Source: Fidelibacterota bacterium SCGC AAA003-L08 (GTDB lineage Bacteria; Fidelibacterota; Marinisomatia; SCGC-AAA003-L08; D37C17). Taken from it: a DNA stretch of 53,209 nt. The notes beneath the pieces were generated by a model. It searched no databases and was not told the origin of the DNA. It worked only from the letters and a program-made list of their open reading frames with translations. Below, in pieces: positions 35,762 through 45,734 of the stretch. The stretch's first letter is position 1. Each line of letters opens with the position of its first letter. A program made the position numbers and the translations under genes. Location: NCBI GenBank assembly GCA_000405805.1, contig ASPJ01000004.1:1-53209 (forward strand), given 5' to 3'.

Positions 35762-37333
35762 TTAATTTTTGTAAATAACTAATTTTTGTCCTACTCTGAT
35801 AGTATTACTCCTAAGGCCATTCCATTGCTTTATTTTTCTAACAGAAGTTCTATTATCCTCTGCAATCTCACTTAAAGTATCTCCATTTTTAACTTTATAA
35901 TAAATTTTTCTCTGAATATTTTTTTGGGACTCCATATATCCTTTGGTTGGAATCTTTAATTTCCAGCCTATTTGAATAGTATTTGTTTTGATTTTATTTA
36001 TTTCTCTAATAGCTTTAACTGTTGAGTTATATTTTTTTGCAAGAGATGTCAAATTGTCACCTCTTCTAACTTTATGATCAATAATTTTTTGAACTTTTTC
36101 TTCTTCTAATAATCCATATAATGAATCGAAGTTACTTGATGCTGTTATGGGTAATCTGAATTCATAAAAATTATCACCTTCAATAGGAGGAATAATCCCC
36201 TGCTTTAGTTCAGGATTATATGACTTCAGAACTTTGGTATTTAGTCCAGCACATTTGGATAATGATTCCAAACTAACTGATTTATTTATTTTTTTTATAG
36301 TCCATTCTAAAGATGGTTCTGGATTCACAGAAAAACCATATTTAGAAGGATTTTTTGCAATAAATAATGCAGCCATAATAGTTGGAACATAATTTTTTGT
36401 TTGCCCAGGTAATCTGTATAGTTCCCAAAAATTATTAGAATTGCTTCTCCTCATTTCTCTATGAACTCTCGAAGACCCTGCATTATAAGCAGCAAATGCT
36501 AAATACCAATCTCCAAATTCATCATGGAGATCCTTTAGATAGGTTGCAGCAGCTACTGTGGACTTCTCAAAGTCTCTTCTCTCATCAATCCACCAATCAT
36601 TATTCAAGTTATAACCTTTACCTGTAGATGCGATGAATTGCCATAATCCTGAAGCATGAGCATATGAATATGCATTTGGATTTAATCCGCTTTCTATCAT
36701 ACATAAATAAAATAAATCTAGTGGCACACCTTCATCTTCTAAAATAGGCAAAACAATCTTTTTATATCTATCCATTCTATTCAACCACTTTTGGATACTT
36801 CTCCTACCATCAGTTTTATAAAATTTAATTATACTCTCAACTTTTTGATTATATGTTATTGGAATACCGCCAGCAATAATTTCTACTTTTTCATCAACAT
36901 ATTCTACCTCTTCAAGCTTTTGGTCATAAATATATTGATTTAATTTATCTTTAAATAAGGCTGTTGAAAATCCTGTCTCAATTTTGGATAATGAAATCGA
37001 TTGTTTCTCATAATAATCTATAGCTGTTTTTATCATTTTATTTAATTCAATTTCTTGTTTCCCATCTTTATTGGCAATCGCATCCAAACCATACATTGAT
37101 TCAAATAGCTGTTCGAATTGATACTTAGCACTAATAGTGTCACCCGTTATATCTGATATAATAGCATCAGATAAAAGAACTTTAGCTTCATACAATTGAT
37201 CATCAAAAATATCTACTTCAAAATTAACTGTAGAATCAAGATCATTTGTTAACGTGATATTATCATTTAAATTATCGGAGATATTATTTTGTTGGCTAAA
37301 GATTAGAGTTAAAAATATTAGAAACACTAACAT
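35762..37333 (-). CDS. LysM-containing membrane-bound lytic transglycosylase (MltD-like)
   Basis: 523 codons. The N-terminus MLVFLIFLTLIFSQQN is a short signal peptide without the usual basic residues; an in-frame stop just upstream excludes a longer start. The SLT domain (about 200-330) contains YLCMIESGLNPNAYS with the catalytic Glu near 214, HASGLWQFIASTGKGYNL and WYLAFAAYNAGSSRV. Two LysM domains follow at about 418-463 (VRRGDNLTSLAKKY) and 478-522 (VKNGDTLSEIAEDN). The enzyme cleaves peptidoglycan glycan strands to anhydromuropeptides in the periplasm; the LysM domains bind the glycan. It overlaps serS by 7 bp. Confidence 0.9.
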   Translation of the reverse strand: MLVFLIFLTLIFSQQNNISDNLNDNITLTNDLDSTVNFEVDIFDDQLYEAKVLLSDAIISDITGDTISAKYQFEQLFESMYGLDAIANKDGKQEIELNKMIKTAIDYYEKQSISLSKIETGFSTALFKDKLNQYIYDQKLEEVEYVDEKVEIIAGGIPITYNQKVESIIKFYKTDGRRSIQKWLNRMDRYKKIVLPILEDEGVPLDLFYLCMIESGLNPNAYSYAHASGLWQFIASTGKGYNLNNDWWIDERRDFEKSTVAAATYLKDLHDEFGDWYLAFAAYNAGSSRVHREMRRSNSNNFWELYRLPGQTKNYVPTIMAALFIAKNPSKYGFSVNPEPSLEWTIKKINKSVSLESLSKCAGLNTKVLKSYNPELKQGIIPPIEGDNFYEFRLPITASSNFDSLYGLLEEEKVQKIIDHKVRRGDNLTSLAKKYNSTVKAIREINKIKTNTIQIGWKLKIPTKGYMESQKNIQRKIYYKVKNGDTLSEIAEDNRTSVRKIKQWNGLRSNTIRVGQKLVIYKN

Positions 37334-38586
37334 ATTTTCTTAATTCCTATATACTCTTGTAATACTTCAGGAATATCTATTCCTCCATCTTCTGTTTGGT
37401 AATTTTCTAAAATTGCTACGAATAATCTTGGAGTTGCTAGTCCTGATCCATTAAGAGTATGTATATGCTCAAGTTTATCATTGTTTTTATATCTAATATT
37501 TCCTCTTCTTGATTGAAAAGATTCAAAATTACTGCAACTTGATACTTCTAAATATTTCTGATCAGCAGGGGACCAAACTTCAATATCATAACATTTTGCA
37601 GCAGAAAAGGATAAATCTGCAGTGCATAATTCTATAATTCTATAATGTAAGTTTAAATTTTGTAAGATTCTTTCTGCATTTAATAATAAACTTTCTAATT
37701 CTTCATAAGAATTAGAAGGATCAACAAACTTTACTAGCTCTACTTTATTAAATTGGTGTAATCTTAGCAGACCCTTTGTATCTTTACCATAGCTGCCAGC
37801 TTCTCGCCTAAAACATGCACTGTAAGCCACATATTTCTTAGGTAGTTCATCTCTATTAATAATTTCATTTTTATGAATATTAGTTACAGGAATTTCTGCA
37901 GTTGAAATACAAAACATATCATCTTTGTCGATGTAATACATATCTTCTTTAAACTTTGGCAATTGTCCCGTTGTTAAAACAGATGATTCATTTACTAAAA
38001 ATGGAGGAAATATTTCTGTAAAATCGTTTTCTGAATGCTGATCCATCATATAATTTATTAATGCTCTTTCTAGTTTTGCACCTTTATCAATATATAGAGG
38101 ATACCCTGACCCTGAAATTTTTGCTCCTCTTTTAAAATCTACAAGTCCATGTTGTTCAGCTAAGTATATATGATCTTTATGTTGAAATGAAAAATTTGGT
38201 TTTTCACCCCAAGACTTAATCACTACGTTGTCATCTTCAGACTTTCCTCTAGGAACAGAGCTATGCGGTATATTAGGAATAAATAATAATAATTGATTTA
38301 ATTTTTCATTTACTTCTTTTAATTCTAAATCATATTCTTTAATTGAACTAGAAACTTTTTGCATCTTTTTAATTTGAGCAGTAGAATCTTCTCCCTTTTG
38401 TTTTTGCTTTGCAATTTTTCTTGAATAATAATTCCTATCTGCTTTTAATGCTTCTACAGATTTGATAATATTTCTTCTTGAATTATCCAGGGTTAATATT
38501 GAATCTAAATCAATATCCATATTTCTATTAGCTAAACTTTCTTTAACTAATTCAATATTTTCCCTTATAAATTTTATTGGAATCAT
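37327..38586 (-). CDS. serS: Seryl-tRNA synthetase
   Basis: 419 codons from ATG at 38586 (MIPIKFIRENIELVKESL), the family-standard N-terminus; an upstream ATG at 38601 adds five residues. The N-terminal coiled-coil arm that contacts tRNA(Ser) spans about 25-105. Class II motif 2 is CFRREAGSYGKDTKGLLRLH and motif 3 is LNGSGLATPRLFVAILENYQ. TAEIPVTNIHKNEI marks the serine-binding region. A 253-bp gap precedes the gene and must contain its promoter. The overlapping transglycosylase gene shares its transcript. Confidence 0.96.
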   Translation of the reverse strand: MIPIKFIRENIELVKESLANRNMDIDLDSILTLDNSRRNIIKSVEALKADRNYYSRKIAKQKQKGEDSTAQIKKMQKVSSSIKEYDLELKEVNEKLNQLLLFIPNIPHSSVPRGKSEDDNVVIKSWGEKPNFSFQHKDHIYLAEQHGLVDFKRGAKISGSGYPLYIDKGAKLERALINYMMDQHSENDFTEIFPPFLVNESSVLTTGQLPKFKEDMYYIDKDDMFCISTAEIPVTNIHKNEIINRDELPKKYVAYSACFRREAGSYGKDTKGLLRLHQFNKVELVKFVDPSNSYEELESLLLNAERILQNLNLHYRIIELCTADLSFSAAKCYDIEVWSPADQKYLEVSSCSNFESFQSRRGNIRYKNNDKLEHIHTLNGSGLATPRLFVAILENYQTEDGGIDIPEVLQEYIGIKKIC

Positions 38587-38645
38587 AAGTTTCTCATGCA
38601 ATATATAGCTATTAAATTAATATATTTTTTCTTCTAAATAATCAA

Positions 38646-38783
38646 TTAATAATAATCAATATTATACTTGAAATCAATTTCAAACCCATTTGTTCCCCAA
38701 TTAGATAATTTCAAAGGATGTATGATGCTATGATCAATATTAATATCAAGTTTATCAGTATATTGAATAATTAGTTTAAACTC
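38646..38783 (-). pseudogene. Possible C-terminal gene remnant in the gap before serS
   Basis: A 45-codon stretch between stops, without ATG, reads QYTDKLDINIDHSIIHPLKL then SNWGTNGFEIDFKYNIDYY before a TAA. The Trp, Pro, Gly and charged residues look more like coding sequence than random AT-rich DNA. It follows the last polysaccharide gene. The family is not recognised. It could be chance; the 238-bp gap otherwise shows no RNA gene or clear terminator. Confidence 0.2.
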
Positions 38784-38839
38784 TTAAAAAAAATAAAAGT
38801 TTATAATAAGTAATATAAAAATATTATTCAGAGGAATAT

Positions 38840-39643
38840 TTATCTTAACTTTTTATATGCATATTTTATAATTGACTTTGGCATAAAACGAAAACAAATA
38901 GCAGCAAATTTTAATAATTTTAATTCAAGAGTATCAGCTGATAGTGAACATCTTGCTGAAATCTGATTGTATATAGACTTAAACTTAGTTCTCCTAGAAT
39001 GAATACCTTTAATATTATGGTATAGCAATGGTGTTTGTATATTTGATATTCCAATTTTGTATTTAATACAACGTCCCCACAGATCTAAATCTTGATCAGT
39101 AGAGAAACGTTCATTATAGTAACCAACTATATCAAATACACTCCTTCTAAAAATTACTGTAGGATGTATTAATGGATTTCTATAATGATAGAACCTTACA
39201 ATTTCTGCATATTGATCAGGAACTTTTTTTATAAAATTATTTGAGTTATTAATATTGTCTTCAAATTCTATAGCCCAAGAGCCAACTATAGATATATGAG
39301 GGGTTTTTTCTAAAAATTCATACTGTATTTTGAATCGGTCTAACATTGAAATATCATCAGAATCCATCCTCGCATAATATTTAGTATTAGATCTTTTAAT
39401 TGATTCATTCAATGCTTTTGCTAAATTAGACTTCTCTAATTGGATGCTTATAATATGGGAATGGTTAGACAGATAACTATCAACAATTTTTTCTAATTTA
39501 CTATCTATTGCTCCATCTTGAATAAAATGTATTTTTGATGGTTGTAGACTTTGATTTAATATTGAATCAACAGCCAAAATAAATTCACCTGGTGAGGTTT
39601 TGAAATAAAAAGGTATCCCTACAGTAATATCATTATTTTCCAT
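38840..39643 (-). CDS. Family 2 glycosyltransferase
   Basis: 267 codons from ATG at 39643 (MENNDITVGIPFYFKTSPGE), which overlaps the upstream propeller gene by 11 bp; a start at 39703 would overlap by 71 bp and add an unconserved leader. The GT-A fold is clear: nucleotide-binding N-terminus, LAKALNESIKRSNTKYYARM with the DSDD metal-binding motif, and the acceptor-side ERFSTDQDLDLWGRC. It should transfer a sugar from an activated nucleotide donor in assembling the surface polysaccharide. It is the last gene of the polysaccharide operon. Donor and acceptor are unknown. Confidence 0.88.
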   Translation of the reverse strand: MENNDITVGIPFYFKTSPGEFILAVDSILNQSLQPSKIHFIQDGAIDSKLEKIVDSYLSNHSHIISIQLEKSNLAKALNESIKRSNTKYYARMDSDDISMLDRFKIQYEFLEKTPHISIVGSWAIEFEDNINNSNNFIKKVPDQYAEIVRFYHYRNPLIHPTVIFRRSVFDIVGYYNERFSTDQDLDLWGRCIKYKIGISNIQTPLLYHNIKGIHSRRTKFKSIYNQISARCSLSADTLELKLLKFAAICFRFMPKSIIKYAYKKLR

Positions 39644-40880
39644 TAATAATTTTTTCCAGATCAAGTATGAAAGAAGAACGCTTATTTCTATATAATGTAT
39701 CAACCATTATCTGATTCCCCTTATTATTCCACCTAGGGTGTAAATCACATCTATAATATCCTTGATGTTTTACATTCGTTCTAAATTTACCAATATTAAT
39801 AACCTCCTCAGATATTATATTATATAAATATAGATGACAATTACATTGTCTATCTGGGTAAGTGTCTAGTATAATCCATTCCTTAGTTTTATTAATACTT
39901 GGATGGCCATCATTATCATTACTAGACATAACTTTCTTTGAATTTGAATTTATTATATTATATATATAATATCCTCTACTTTCATTATCATTCTTAGTGT
40001 CTCCGAAATAGAATATATTCTGATCATCTATCCAACACATATGTGATACAAAATCCTTGTTAATTTCTATCATACTAGAATCTAATTTAGTGTTGGCTAA
40101 AATTAACTTAGAGTATGAAACTCTATTTTTTTTATATCTATATATAAACAAAAAATAATTTCCGTTATCCGAAAATAAACAATGATTAAGTTCATCCTTA
40201 GAACTATCCATGCTGATCCTTACGTCATCTAATGAAATAATTAATTCTGGGCAAATATCATCATTAAAAGAACACTTCCATATCCCTACCATATCTTGTT
40301 TAGAAAAGAAGCTGCATTTCTCATTATATCCATAATCCTTATTGATTATCGACATGTTCTGGTAATTAATAGATAAATAATAATCTCCTGTAGGGTGGAT
40401 AGCTTGAATTGGAAGATTAAATATTTTCTGATTATCATTAATAATATCATATAAAATTGTTTTATAACTATTATTAACAAATTTATTATAATATATAGTA
40501 TGTTTGCCAGGAAACCACCCTAGCATTGGTCCTTGTTGAAAATTCCATAATGTAGTTTGATCAATTTCTCGAATTTCTGAAGTATATAAATCTATAAGAT
40601 TTATTTGCAAATTTTTAGAATCAATGATGGAGTTTATTAGAATAAATCTATCATCATAAGACCATGGAGTATTATGATGATAACCAAAAAAATAATTGCC
40701 ATCTATATTTGCAACTGATTGAAGAGTAATATTCTCCTTTATATCATATCTATTATTTTTTGAAATAAGAAAAATATAACAAACATAATAATACATTCTT
40801 TTAAGTAGAATATAAATCAATTTATGTTTTTTTAACCTATTTGCAAGTTTCAATACTATAGAATTATGTTTTTTTATCAT
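39633..40880 (-). CDS. TolB-like beta-propeller protein of a polysaccharide locus
   Basis: 415 codons. A basic N-terminus and a hydrophobic stretch (LIYILLKRMYYYVCYIFLIS) could anchor it in the membrane. The rest is repeated four-stranded blades: GYHHNTPWSYDDRFILINS opens the first, with later GHPSINKTKEWIILDTYPDR and YRCDLHPRWNNKGNQIMVDT. The final blades carry several His, Cys and Asp residues, reminiscent of metal-binding oligogalacturonate-lyase propellers, but this is a weak likeness. Such GYYDxxPW propeller proteins are seen in other polysaccharide clusters, though no defined function is recalled. It lies between two glycosyltransferases. Confidence 0.6.
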   Translation of the reverse strand: MIKKHNSIVLKLANRLKKHKLIYILLKRMYYYVCYIFLISKNNRYDIKENITLQSVANIDGNYFFGYHHNTPWSYDDRFILINSIIDSKNLQINLIDLYTSEIREIDQTTLWNFQQGPMLGWFPGKHTIYYNKFVNNSYKTILYDIINDNQKIFNLPIQAIHPTGDYYLSINYQNMSIINKDYGYNEKCSFFSKQDMVGIWKCSFNDDICPELIISLDDVRISMDSSKDELNHCLFSDNGNYFLFIYRYKKNRVSYSKLILANTKLDSSMIEINKDFVSHMCWIDDQNIFYFGDTKNDNESRGYYIYNIINSNSKKVMSSNDNDGHPSINKTKEWIILDTYPDRQCNCHLYLYNIISEEVINIGKFRTNVKHQGYYRCDLHPRWNNKGNQIMVDTLYRNKRSSFILDLEKIINGK

Positions 40881-40901
40881 ATATTTAATATCTGAATTAT
40901 T

Positions 40902-42041
40902 CTAATTCAAGATAGATATCCCATTTGTAAAATCCCACATTTCCTTAATCTTGACTCTCATATCTATATTATCTAGAGCAAATTTCTTCATTTTGGATTG
41001 ATAATCATCATTTTTAACTAAATCTATATAAAAATCAATCACTTCATTAAAGTTGATTAGGTTATCATCTTGAGTGGCTTGATATGCAAACACCTCTTTC
41101 CCAGATAAATCTGAATCTTGATATCCATAGATAAATGGAATACCCCTTGCTATATATTCCCTGGTTTTCAAAACACAAGCCTCTTGTAGCCCAATATTAT
41201 ACAATCCCATACTACTTATTCCTAGATGTGTATCTAGGTAAATATTATCCAGCTGATCATTGTTTTTTGTTCCCATTAATTCAAAATTAATCCATTGATT
41301 CTTAAATGATTTTAATTTGGCTAAGGTGTTTCTATTTAGAATCTTTCCAACTAATTTAATATTAATTTTTTTAGGGCCTGAATATTTTTGAGCTGAATCT
41401 ATGACCCTGTCTAAGCCATGCCAAATAGCAAAACGAGAAGCTATAAAAATCATATTAAATACTTTATTATATTGAGGCCTCGAAGATATATTGACAGATG
41501 TAATGTCAAAACCATTAGTAATCATTTTTTTTCTATAAGGTTTCGGATTAGACATCACAATCTCATTGGTGACTCCTATCATTCCAAGAGTATATTGGGA
41601 TATATAATGTTTATTTTTCTTTTCTATCAAAGAACATGCTAATGATAATAATCTATTCTTAAAATAAAACTTCAATTCATTTTCTTCAATAGTATGGTGT
41701 TCAGTGACAATCATCTTCCCCCATTTTCTATAAAATGATTTCATTCCAAACCCCATTGCTAAAGGATAGCGCAATATGATACAATCATATTCTTTAAATG
41801 GAATTAGAGCTTCTATAATTTTATATCTAAATAATTTCTGTTGAATAGCTTTGAAAATTTCTTTTTCATTAAATTGAATTTTTTTATAATAAATATTATT
41901 TTCAGTTAGTTCAATTTTAGAATTTAAAATAAAGAAATCTATATTGATATTCTCAATATATGCAGCATTAGCCTGAGCTATAATTTTATTTTTAACGCCT
42001 GATAAATAAGTAGGTAGATAATTGACATGAGCAACTTTCAT
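40902..42041 (-). CDS. Family 4-type glycosyltransferase
   Basis: 379 codons with a GT-B fold. The N-terminal domain begins MKVAHVNYLPTYLSGVKNKI. The C-terminal nucleotide-binding domain has IFIASRFAIWHGLDRVIDSA and GLQEACVLKTREYIARGIPF, where the E-x7-E-type donor-binding motif and the K-x2-EY helix are those of retaining GT4 enzymes. It likely adds one sugar to a lipid-linked intermediate at the cytoplasmic face. It follows the Wzy-like gene by 9 bp. Confidence 0.85.
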   Translation of the reverse strand: MKVAHVNYLPTYLSGVKNKIIAQANAAYIENINIDFFILNSKIELTENNIYYKKIQFNEKEIFKAIQQKLFRYKIIEALIPFKEYDCIILRYPLAMGFGMKSFYRKWGKMIVTEHHTIEENELKFYFKNRLLSLACSLIEKKNKHYISQYTLGMIGVTNEIVMSNPKPYRKKMITNGFDITSVNISSRPQYNKVFNMIFIASRFAIWHGLDRVIDSAQKYSGPKKINIKLVGKILNRNTLAKLKSFKNQWINFELMGTKNNDQLDNIYLDTHLGISSMGLYNIGLQEACVLKTREYIARGIPFIYGYQDSDLSGKEVFAYQATQDDNLINFNEVIDFYIDLVKNDDYQSKMKKFALDNIDMRVKIKEMWDFTNGISILN

Positions 42042-42050
42042 ATATTAGCA

Positions 42051-43202
42051 CTACTCATTATTATTCAAGATACTAATACCCGATAAACTCATCCATATAA
42101 ATGGATGCAAGTAAGATCTTGCAAATATAATTTCAATTAAGATAAAAGTCGTAAAATAAAATAAAAAATTAATACTTTTATTATGTTCAAATAACCATAA
42201 TTTTATTATTTTATAATAGCAAACTATTATTAAAAATAATAATGTTAAAAAAGGGATAATACCAAATTGTCTTAGAATTGATAAGTAATTATGAATATAA
42301 GTTCCAACATGACCGTAGTTACTATTAACTTCACCCATAAAACTTCCAAATAACCAGGTAATCCTGATATCATTTAATCCAATCTGAAAAACCTTTTCTC
42401 TAATAGATTGCGAAGTATCAAAACTTCCAAATATAATTCTAAACATTCTGTCATCTTTTAATAATAAAAAAGAATCCAAAAAATATAACCCTAGTAATAA
42501 TAAACAGAATGTCTTGAATTTATGTTCTTTAATCATATATAATGCTGAAATAAATATAAAACTATATAGAGAAGCTCTAGACCATAATGCAAATAAGGCT
42601 ATAACAGATAATATCACTATTAATAAATCAAATTTTTTATTATATATCAATGTAAATATAGATAGGACTGCAAAACAATCAGCAAGCATTAAGTAAATTG
42701 CTTCTCCTTCAAGAATAACTTTAAAATAGTTATTGCTTAATGAATTTAAGAAAATCATTATAATAAGGAAAACCCAGCTAGTAGTAAAAAATAATCTTGC
42801 TCTTCTCTGAGTTAGTATATCTTTAAGATGTAGTCCTGAAAACCAAAACATCCAATAACAAAAAAAAGTTTTAGATATAATTTTTAAATAATCAGAAAAT
42901 CCCTCTAATCCATAATATAGAGCCCATGGCATAGAAATAATTTGAATACCAGTAATAAATAATAGAATCCAAAAAGTAAACAATAAATTAAGAGAATAAC
43001 CTTTATATATATCTCTTGAAATTGTCAATATATACATGCAAAAGAATAATACAATAAAGATAGAAAAATTAATTCTTGGAAAATTTAAAACGTATTCAGA
43101 GTATTTTAAGATCGGTTGAAGGACAATAAAAGATACTATAAATAAAAAAATAACAGTTGTCTGATATTTTTTAGTATTTGAGAGTATTATTTTATTAATC
43201 AT
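42051..43202 (-). CDS. O-antigen polymerase/ligase-like membrane protein (Wzy/WaaL type)
   Basis: 383 codons with about ten hydrophobic helices and one large periplasmic loop around residues 255-300 (RMFRIIFGSFDTSQSIREKV to NSNYGHVGTYIHNYLSILRQ). The GTYIHNYLSILRQFGIIPF string matches the shape of the Wzy_C/O-antigen ligase conserved region (HNxxL...G). It likely polymerises or ligates undecaprenyl-linked repeat units in the periplasm. Sequence divergence in this family is high, so polymerase versus ligase cannot be decided. The neighbouring Wzz-like gene favours polymerase. Confidence 0.7.
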   Translation of the reverse strand: MINKIILSNTKKYQTTVIFLFIVSFIVLQPILKYSEYVLNFPRINFSIFIVLFFCMYILTISRDIYKGYSLNLLFTFWILLFITGIQIISMPWALYYGLEGFSDYLKIISKTFFCYWMFWFSGLHLKDILTQRRARLFFTTSWVFLIIMIFLNSLSNNYFKVILEGEAIYLMLADCFAVLSIFTLIYNKKFDLLIVILSVIALFALWSRASLYSFIFISALYMIKEHKFKTFCLLLLGLYFLDSFLLLKDDRMFRIIFGSFDTSQSIREKVFQIGLNDIRITWLFGSFMGEVNSNYGHVGTYIHNYLSILRQFGIIPFLTLLFLIIVCYYKIIKLWLFEHNKSINFLFYFTTFILIEIIFARSYLHPFIWMSLSGISILNNNE

Positions 43203-43211
43203 AATTTTAAA

Positions 43212-44171
43212 TTATGATTTTTTTGACAATACTTTAGAGCTAGTAATAATTATTATAGAAATCATAAAGCCTGTAAATAATGAGATTATATATATAATTA
43301 TATTGTTAGGCCAGTATGGATATGGCATAATATCAGCCGTATCAAGCAAATCAGAAACAGGTTTTTCAATAAGTTCATCTGCTAGAGCTCGTTGATGCTG
43401 TTCTATTAAAATAAGATAAATTTGATCTTGGACAAGAATATCTCTATTTAATTGACGACGTTTTTTCTTTAAATCTGGATTATCTTTTGACTCAGGATTC
43501 TCTGTTTCAAATTTGGCTAAAATATTTTCTGCATTTCCCAAATCTTGGCTAACCTCTTTAAGTCTTGATTCAATAAATTCTCTATTTTTTGTTGATTTTA
43601 ATGTTAAATCTTTCCCAATATAATCCCTTAAGAAATCAGATATATAGTTAGCAATATCTGCAGCTAATTTAGGCTCTTCCATTAAAACTCTAATTTTAAT
43701 TAAACCAGATTCTTCTTCAAATACATATAAATTATTTTTTAATCTCACAATAGCATCTTCCTCTGCAAATCGCCTCGGGTTGATATTTAATTTATTATTA
43801 TGTTTTCCTTCAATGTTCCAATACTCTATTAAATTGACACTATCTTTAAATACTAGAGTTTTCCACTTTTTATTAACTATATTTAATTTTAATTTTCGAC
43901 TGTTTATAACATCTGGAATATGAAATGAAGAATTTGAATATTGATTTTCCCCAAAACCCATCATACTTGATAGAGCCTGAAAACTATTCGAACTTTGAGA
44001 TTTATGATCCTGTGGATTAATTGAAATATAAGATTCATAATATTTCGTTGCAAAAAGAGTGTAAATAATACCTAAAAAAAGAAATCCAATTGAAAATTTT
44101 ATAACAAATCCTAAATTTTTTCTTATTAGTAAATAAATATCATGAACAGTATATAGAATAGAATTATTCAT
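43212..44171 (-). CDS. Polysaccharide chain-length determinant / co-polymerase (Wzz family)
   Basis: 319 codons. Two membrane helices (about 20-40 and 292-312) flank a periplasmic domain with a long coiled-coil (SRLKEVSQDLGNAENILAKF, LKKKRRQLNRDILVQDQIYL). The PYPYWPNNIIIYIIS motif before the second helix is the family Pro-rich signature. No cytoplasmic tyrosine-kinase domain follows, so it is a short Wzz-like rather than Wzc-like protein. It controls chain length or links the Wzy polymerase to the exporter. Its ATG directly follows the exporter stop (TAGATG). Confidence 0.85.
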   Translation of the reverse strand: MNNSILYTVHDIYLLIRKNLGFVIKFSIGFLFLGIIYTLFATKYYESYISINPQDHKSQSSNSFQALSSMMGFGENQYSNSSFHIPDVINSRKLKLNIVNKKWKTLVFKDSVNLIEYWNIEGKHNNKLNINPRRFAEEDAIVRLKNNLYVFEEESGLIKIRVLMEEPKLAADIANYISDFLRDYIGKDLTLKSTKNREFIESRLKEVSQDLGNAENILAKFETENPESKDNPDLKKKRRQLNRDILVQDQIYLILIEQHQRALADELIEKPVSDLLDTADIMPYPYWPNNIIIYIISLFTGFMISIIIITSSKVLSKKS

Positions 44172-45734
44172 CTAAGACCCCATCCCAATGTTTTGGACTA
44201 ATACAATAAATGCTGCTATTTGACCTATTACAGTCATCCAATCTTTGAAACGAGTCCATTTATTAACTTCTAAATCATATGGAACAAAAATAATATCACC
44301 ACCATTAATAGTTTGATTTGACTCAATTATTCTTTTAACAATACTGCCTTGTTCTATAATATAATTATTTTTTAAAGAATTTTTTTTCTTCCCTCCAGCA
44401 AGCCTTATATATTCTGAAGCGGTATAATTTTTATAATATGGGTATTTCCCCGGTTTATTAACAGCTCCTATAATTTCAATAAAATTAATTTCAGATAAGA
44501 TATTAATTTTATCACCATTAGCCAATTTATAATTAGAAAACTCATCACTATTAATAATACTTCTATTATTAATATAATGATTCATACCCACATCAACCCA
44601 TGATATATCAGATTCAGTTAAATATTCCTGGGGCTTATTTTCGATATTTGCAATATTAAGCTGAGAAATATTTCTACCTTCAATCATAACAAGATTCTGA
44701 TTTGCTGATTCGGTAAAACCTCCAGCTAAATTAATTAATTCTTCTATTGACGTTATAGAGTTATCAATATTATAAAATCCAGGAAAAAGAATTTCACCAC
44801 TAATAAAAGCAACTTCCTTATATAAATTCCGATTCTTATCTTTAATATTTATAATATCTTTATCAATGATGATGAAATCGTTTTGTTTTTCAAAATCAAT
44901 TTCAATATGTTCTCTATTATTATTTACTCTCGTTATAATAATGGTATCCTTGTAAGCCGTTTCTAAAAATCCACCTGCTAAGTTAATTAAATTTGCTAAG
45001 GATTCATTTTCTAAAAGATTATATTTGCCAGGTTTAGCTATCCCTCCCCATATTTCAATTGAACTATTTGTTAAAAAAAACTCAATTCTATCTCCTCTAT
45101 TAATATATGGATTATTAGAATAGTTCCCATCTGTATAAAAACTTTGCAAGTCAAAATATTCTTCTCCACTTTTATTTTTTACTTTAATATTTCGATTAGA
45201 AATATTTGATATGTCATATTTATTGTTAATTAAACTCTTGGAAATTATTTCAAAGACATCCGAAATCCTCATAAATGAATTGACTTTATACTCATCATTC
45301 ATTCCATAAGGATGTTTTATGTATATATTATAATGGCCTGCATCTTTTAAGACTATTGATAATTGAGCATCACTATACTGTTCTTTAAATGATTTTTTAA
45401 TTGTACTGATAGCCTTATCTAAAGATTGACCATTTATATTTATTTTATCTACCATAGGTATAATTAAATCACCTGTAACAGATATAATTAATTCAAATTG
45501 AGCAACTAAATTAGATGTCACAATATCAACCATAAAAATATCACCTGGCCCTACAATGAATTCTTTTGGATCAATAGCCTCAGAAATAATTTCTTTCTGT
45601 TTAACATTCTTGTAAAGTGAAAATTGGTTCAGTTTTGACTGAGAAGGATTGCCTTGACTAATCTGCGATACAGATAAAGCAGATTGGGCATTTAAATAAA
45701 CACAGAAGAAGAAAAAGATAAATTTCAAACTCAT
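44172..45734 (-). CDS. Outer-membrane polysaccharide export protein (Wza-like, SLBB domains)
   Basis: 520 codons. The signal peptide is MSLKFIFFFFCVYLNAQS, with no lipobox Cys at its end. The PES domain (about 55-150) opens with FIVGPGDIFMVDIV. Three SLBB domains follow, each with a PGxY/LINLAGG pattern: WGGIAKPGKYNLLENES, ISGEILFPGFYNID and IGAVNKPGKYPYYKNY. A final hydrophobic segment (TVIGQIAAFIVLVQNIG) could be the outer-membrane alpha-helix that forms the exit ring in Wza. The multimer should carry polysaccharide across the periplasm and outer membrane. It overlaps rfbC by 4 bp. Confidence 0.88.
   Translation of the reverse strand: MSLKFIFFFFCVYLNAQSALSVSQISQGNPSQSKLNQFSLYKNVKQKEIISEAIDPKEFIVGPGDIFMVDIVTSNLVAQFELIISVTGDLIIPMVDKININGQSLDKAISTIKKSFKEQYSDAQLSIVLKDAGHYNIYIKHPYGMNDEYKVNSFMRISDVFEIISKSLINNKYDISNISNRNIKVKNKSGEEYFDLQSFYTDGNYSNNPYINRGDRIEFFLTNSSIEIWGGIAKPGKYNLLENESLANLINLAGGFLETAYKDTIIITRVNNNREHIEIDFEKQNDFIIIDKDIINIKDKNRNLYKEVAFISGEILFPGFYNIDNSITSIEELINLAGGFTESANQNLVMIEGRNISQLNIANIENKPQEYLTESDISWVDVGMNHYINNRSIINSDEFSNYKLANGDKINILSEINFIEIIGAVNKPGKYPYYKNYTASEYIRLAGGKKKNSLKNNYIIEQGSIVKRIIESNQTINGGDIIFVPYDLEVNKWTRFKDWMTVIGQIAAFIVLVQNIGMGS

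Noticed and set aside
38602..38839. T-box or other riboswitch ahead of serS
   Set aside because: No T-box core sequence or stable alternating hairpins could be found in the AT-rich gap.
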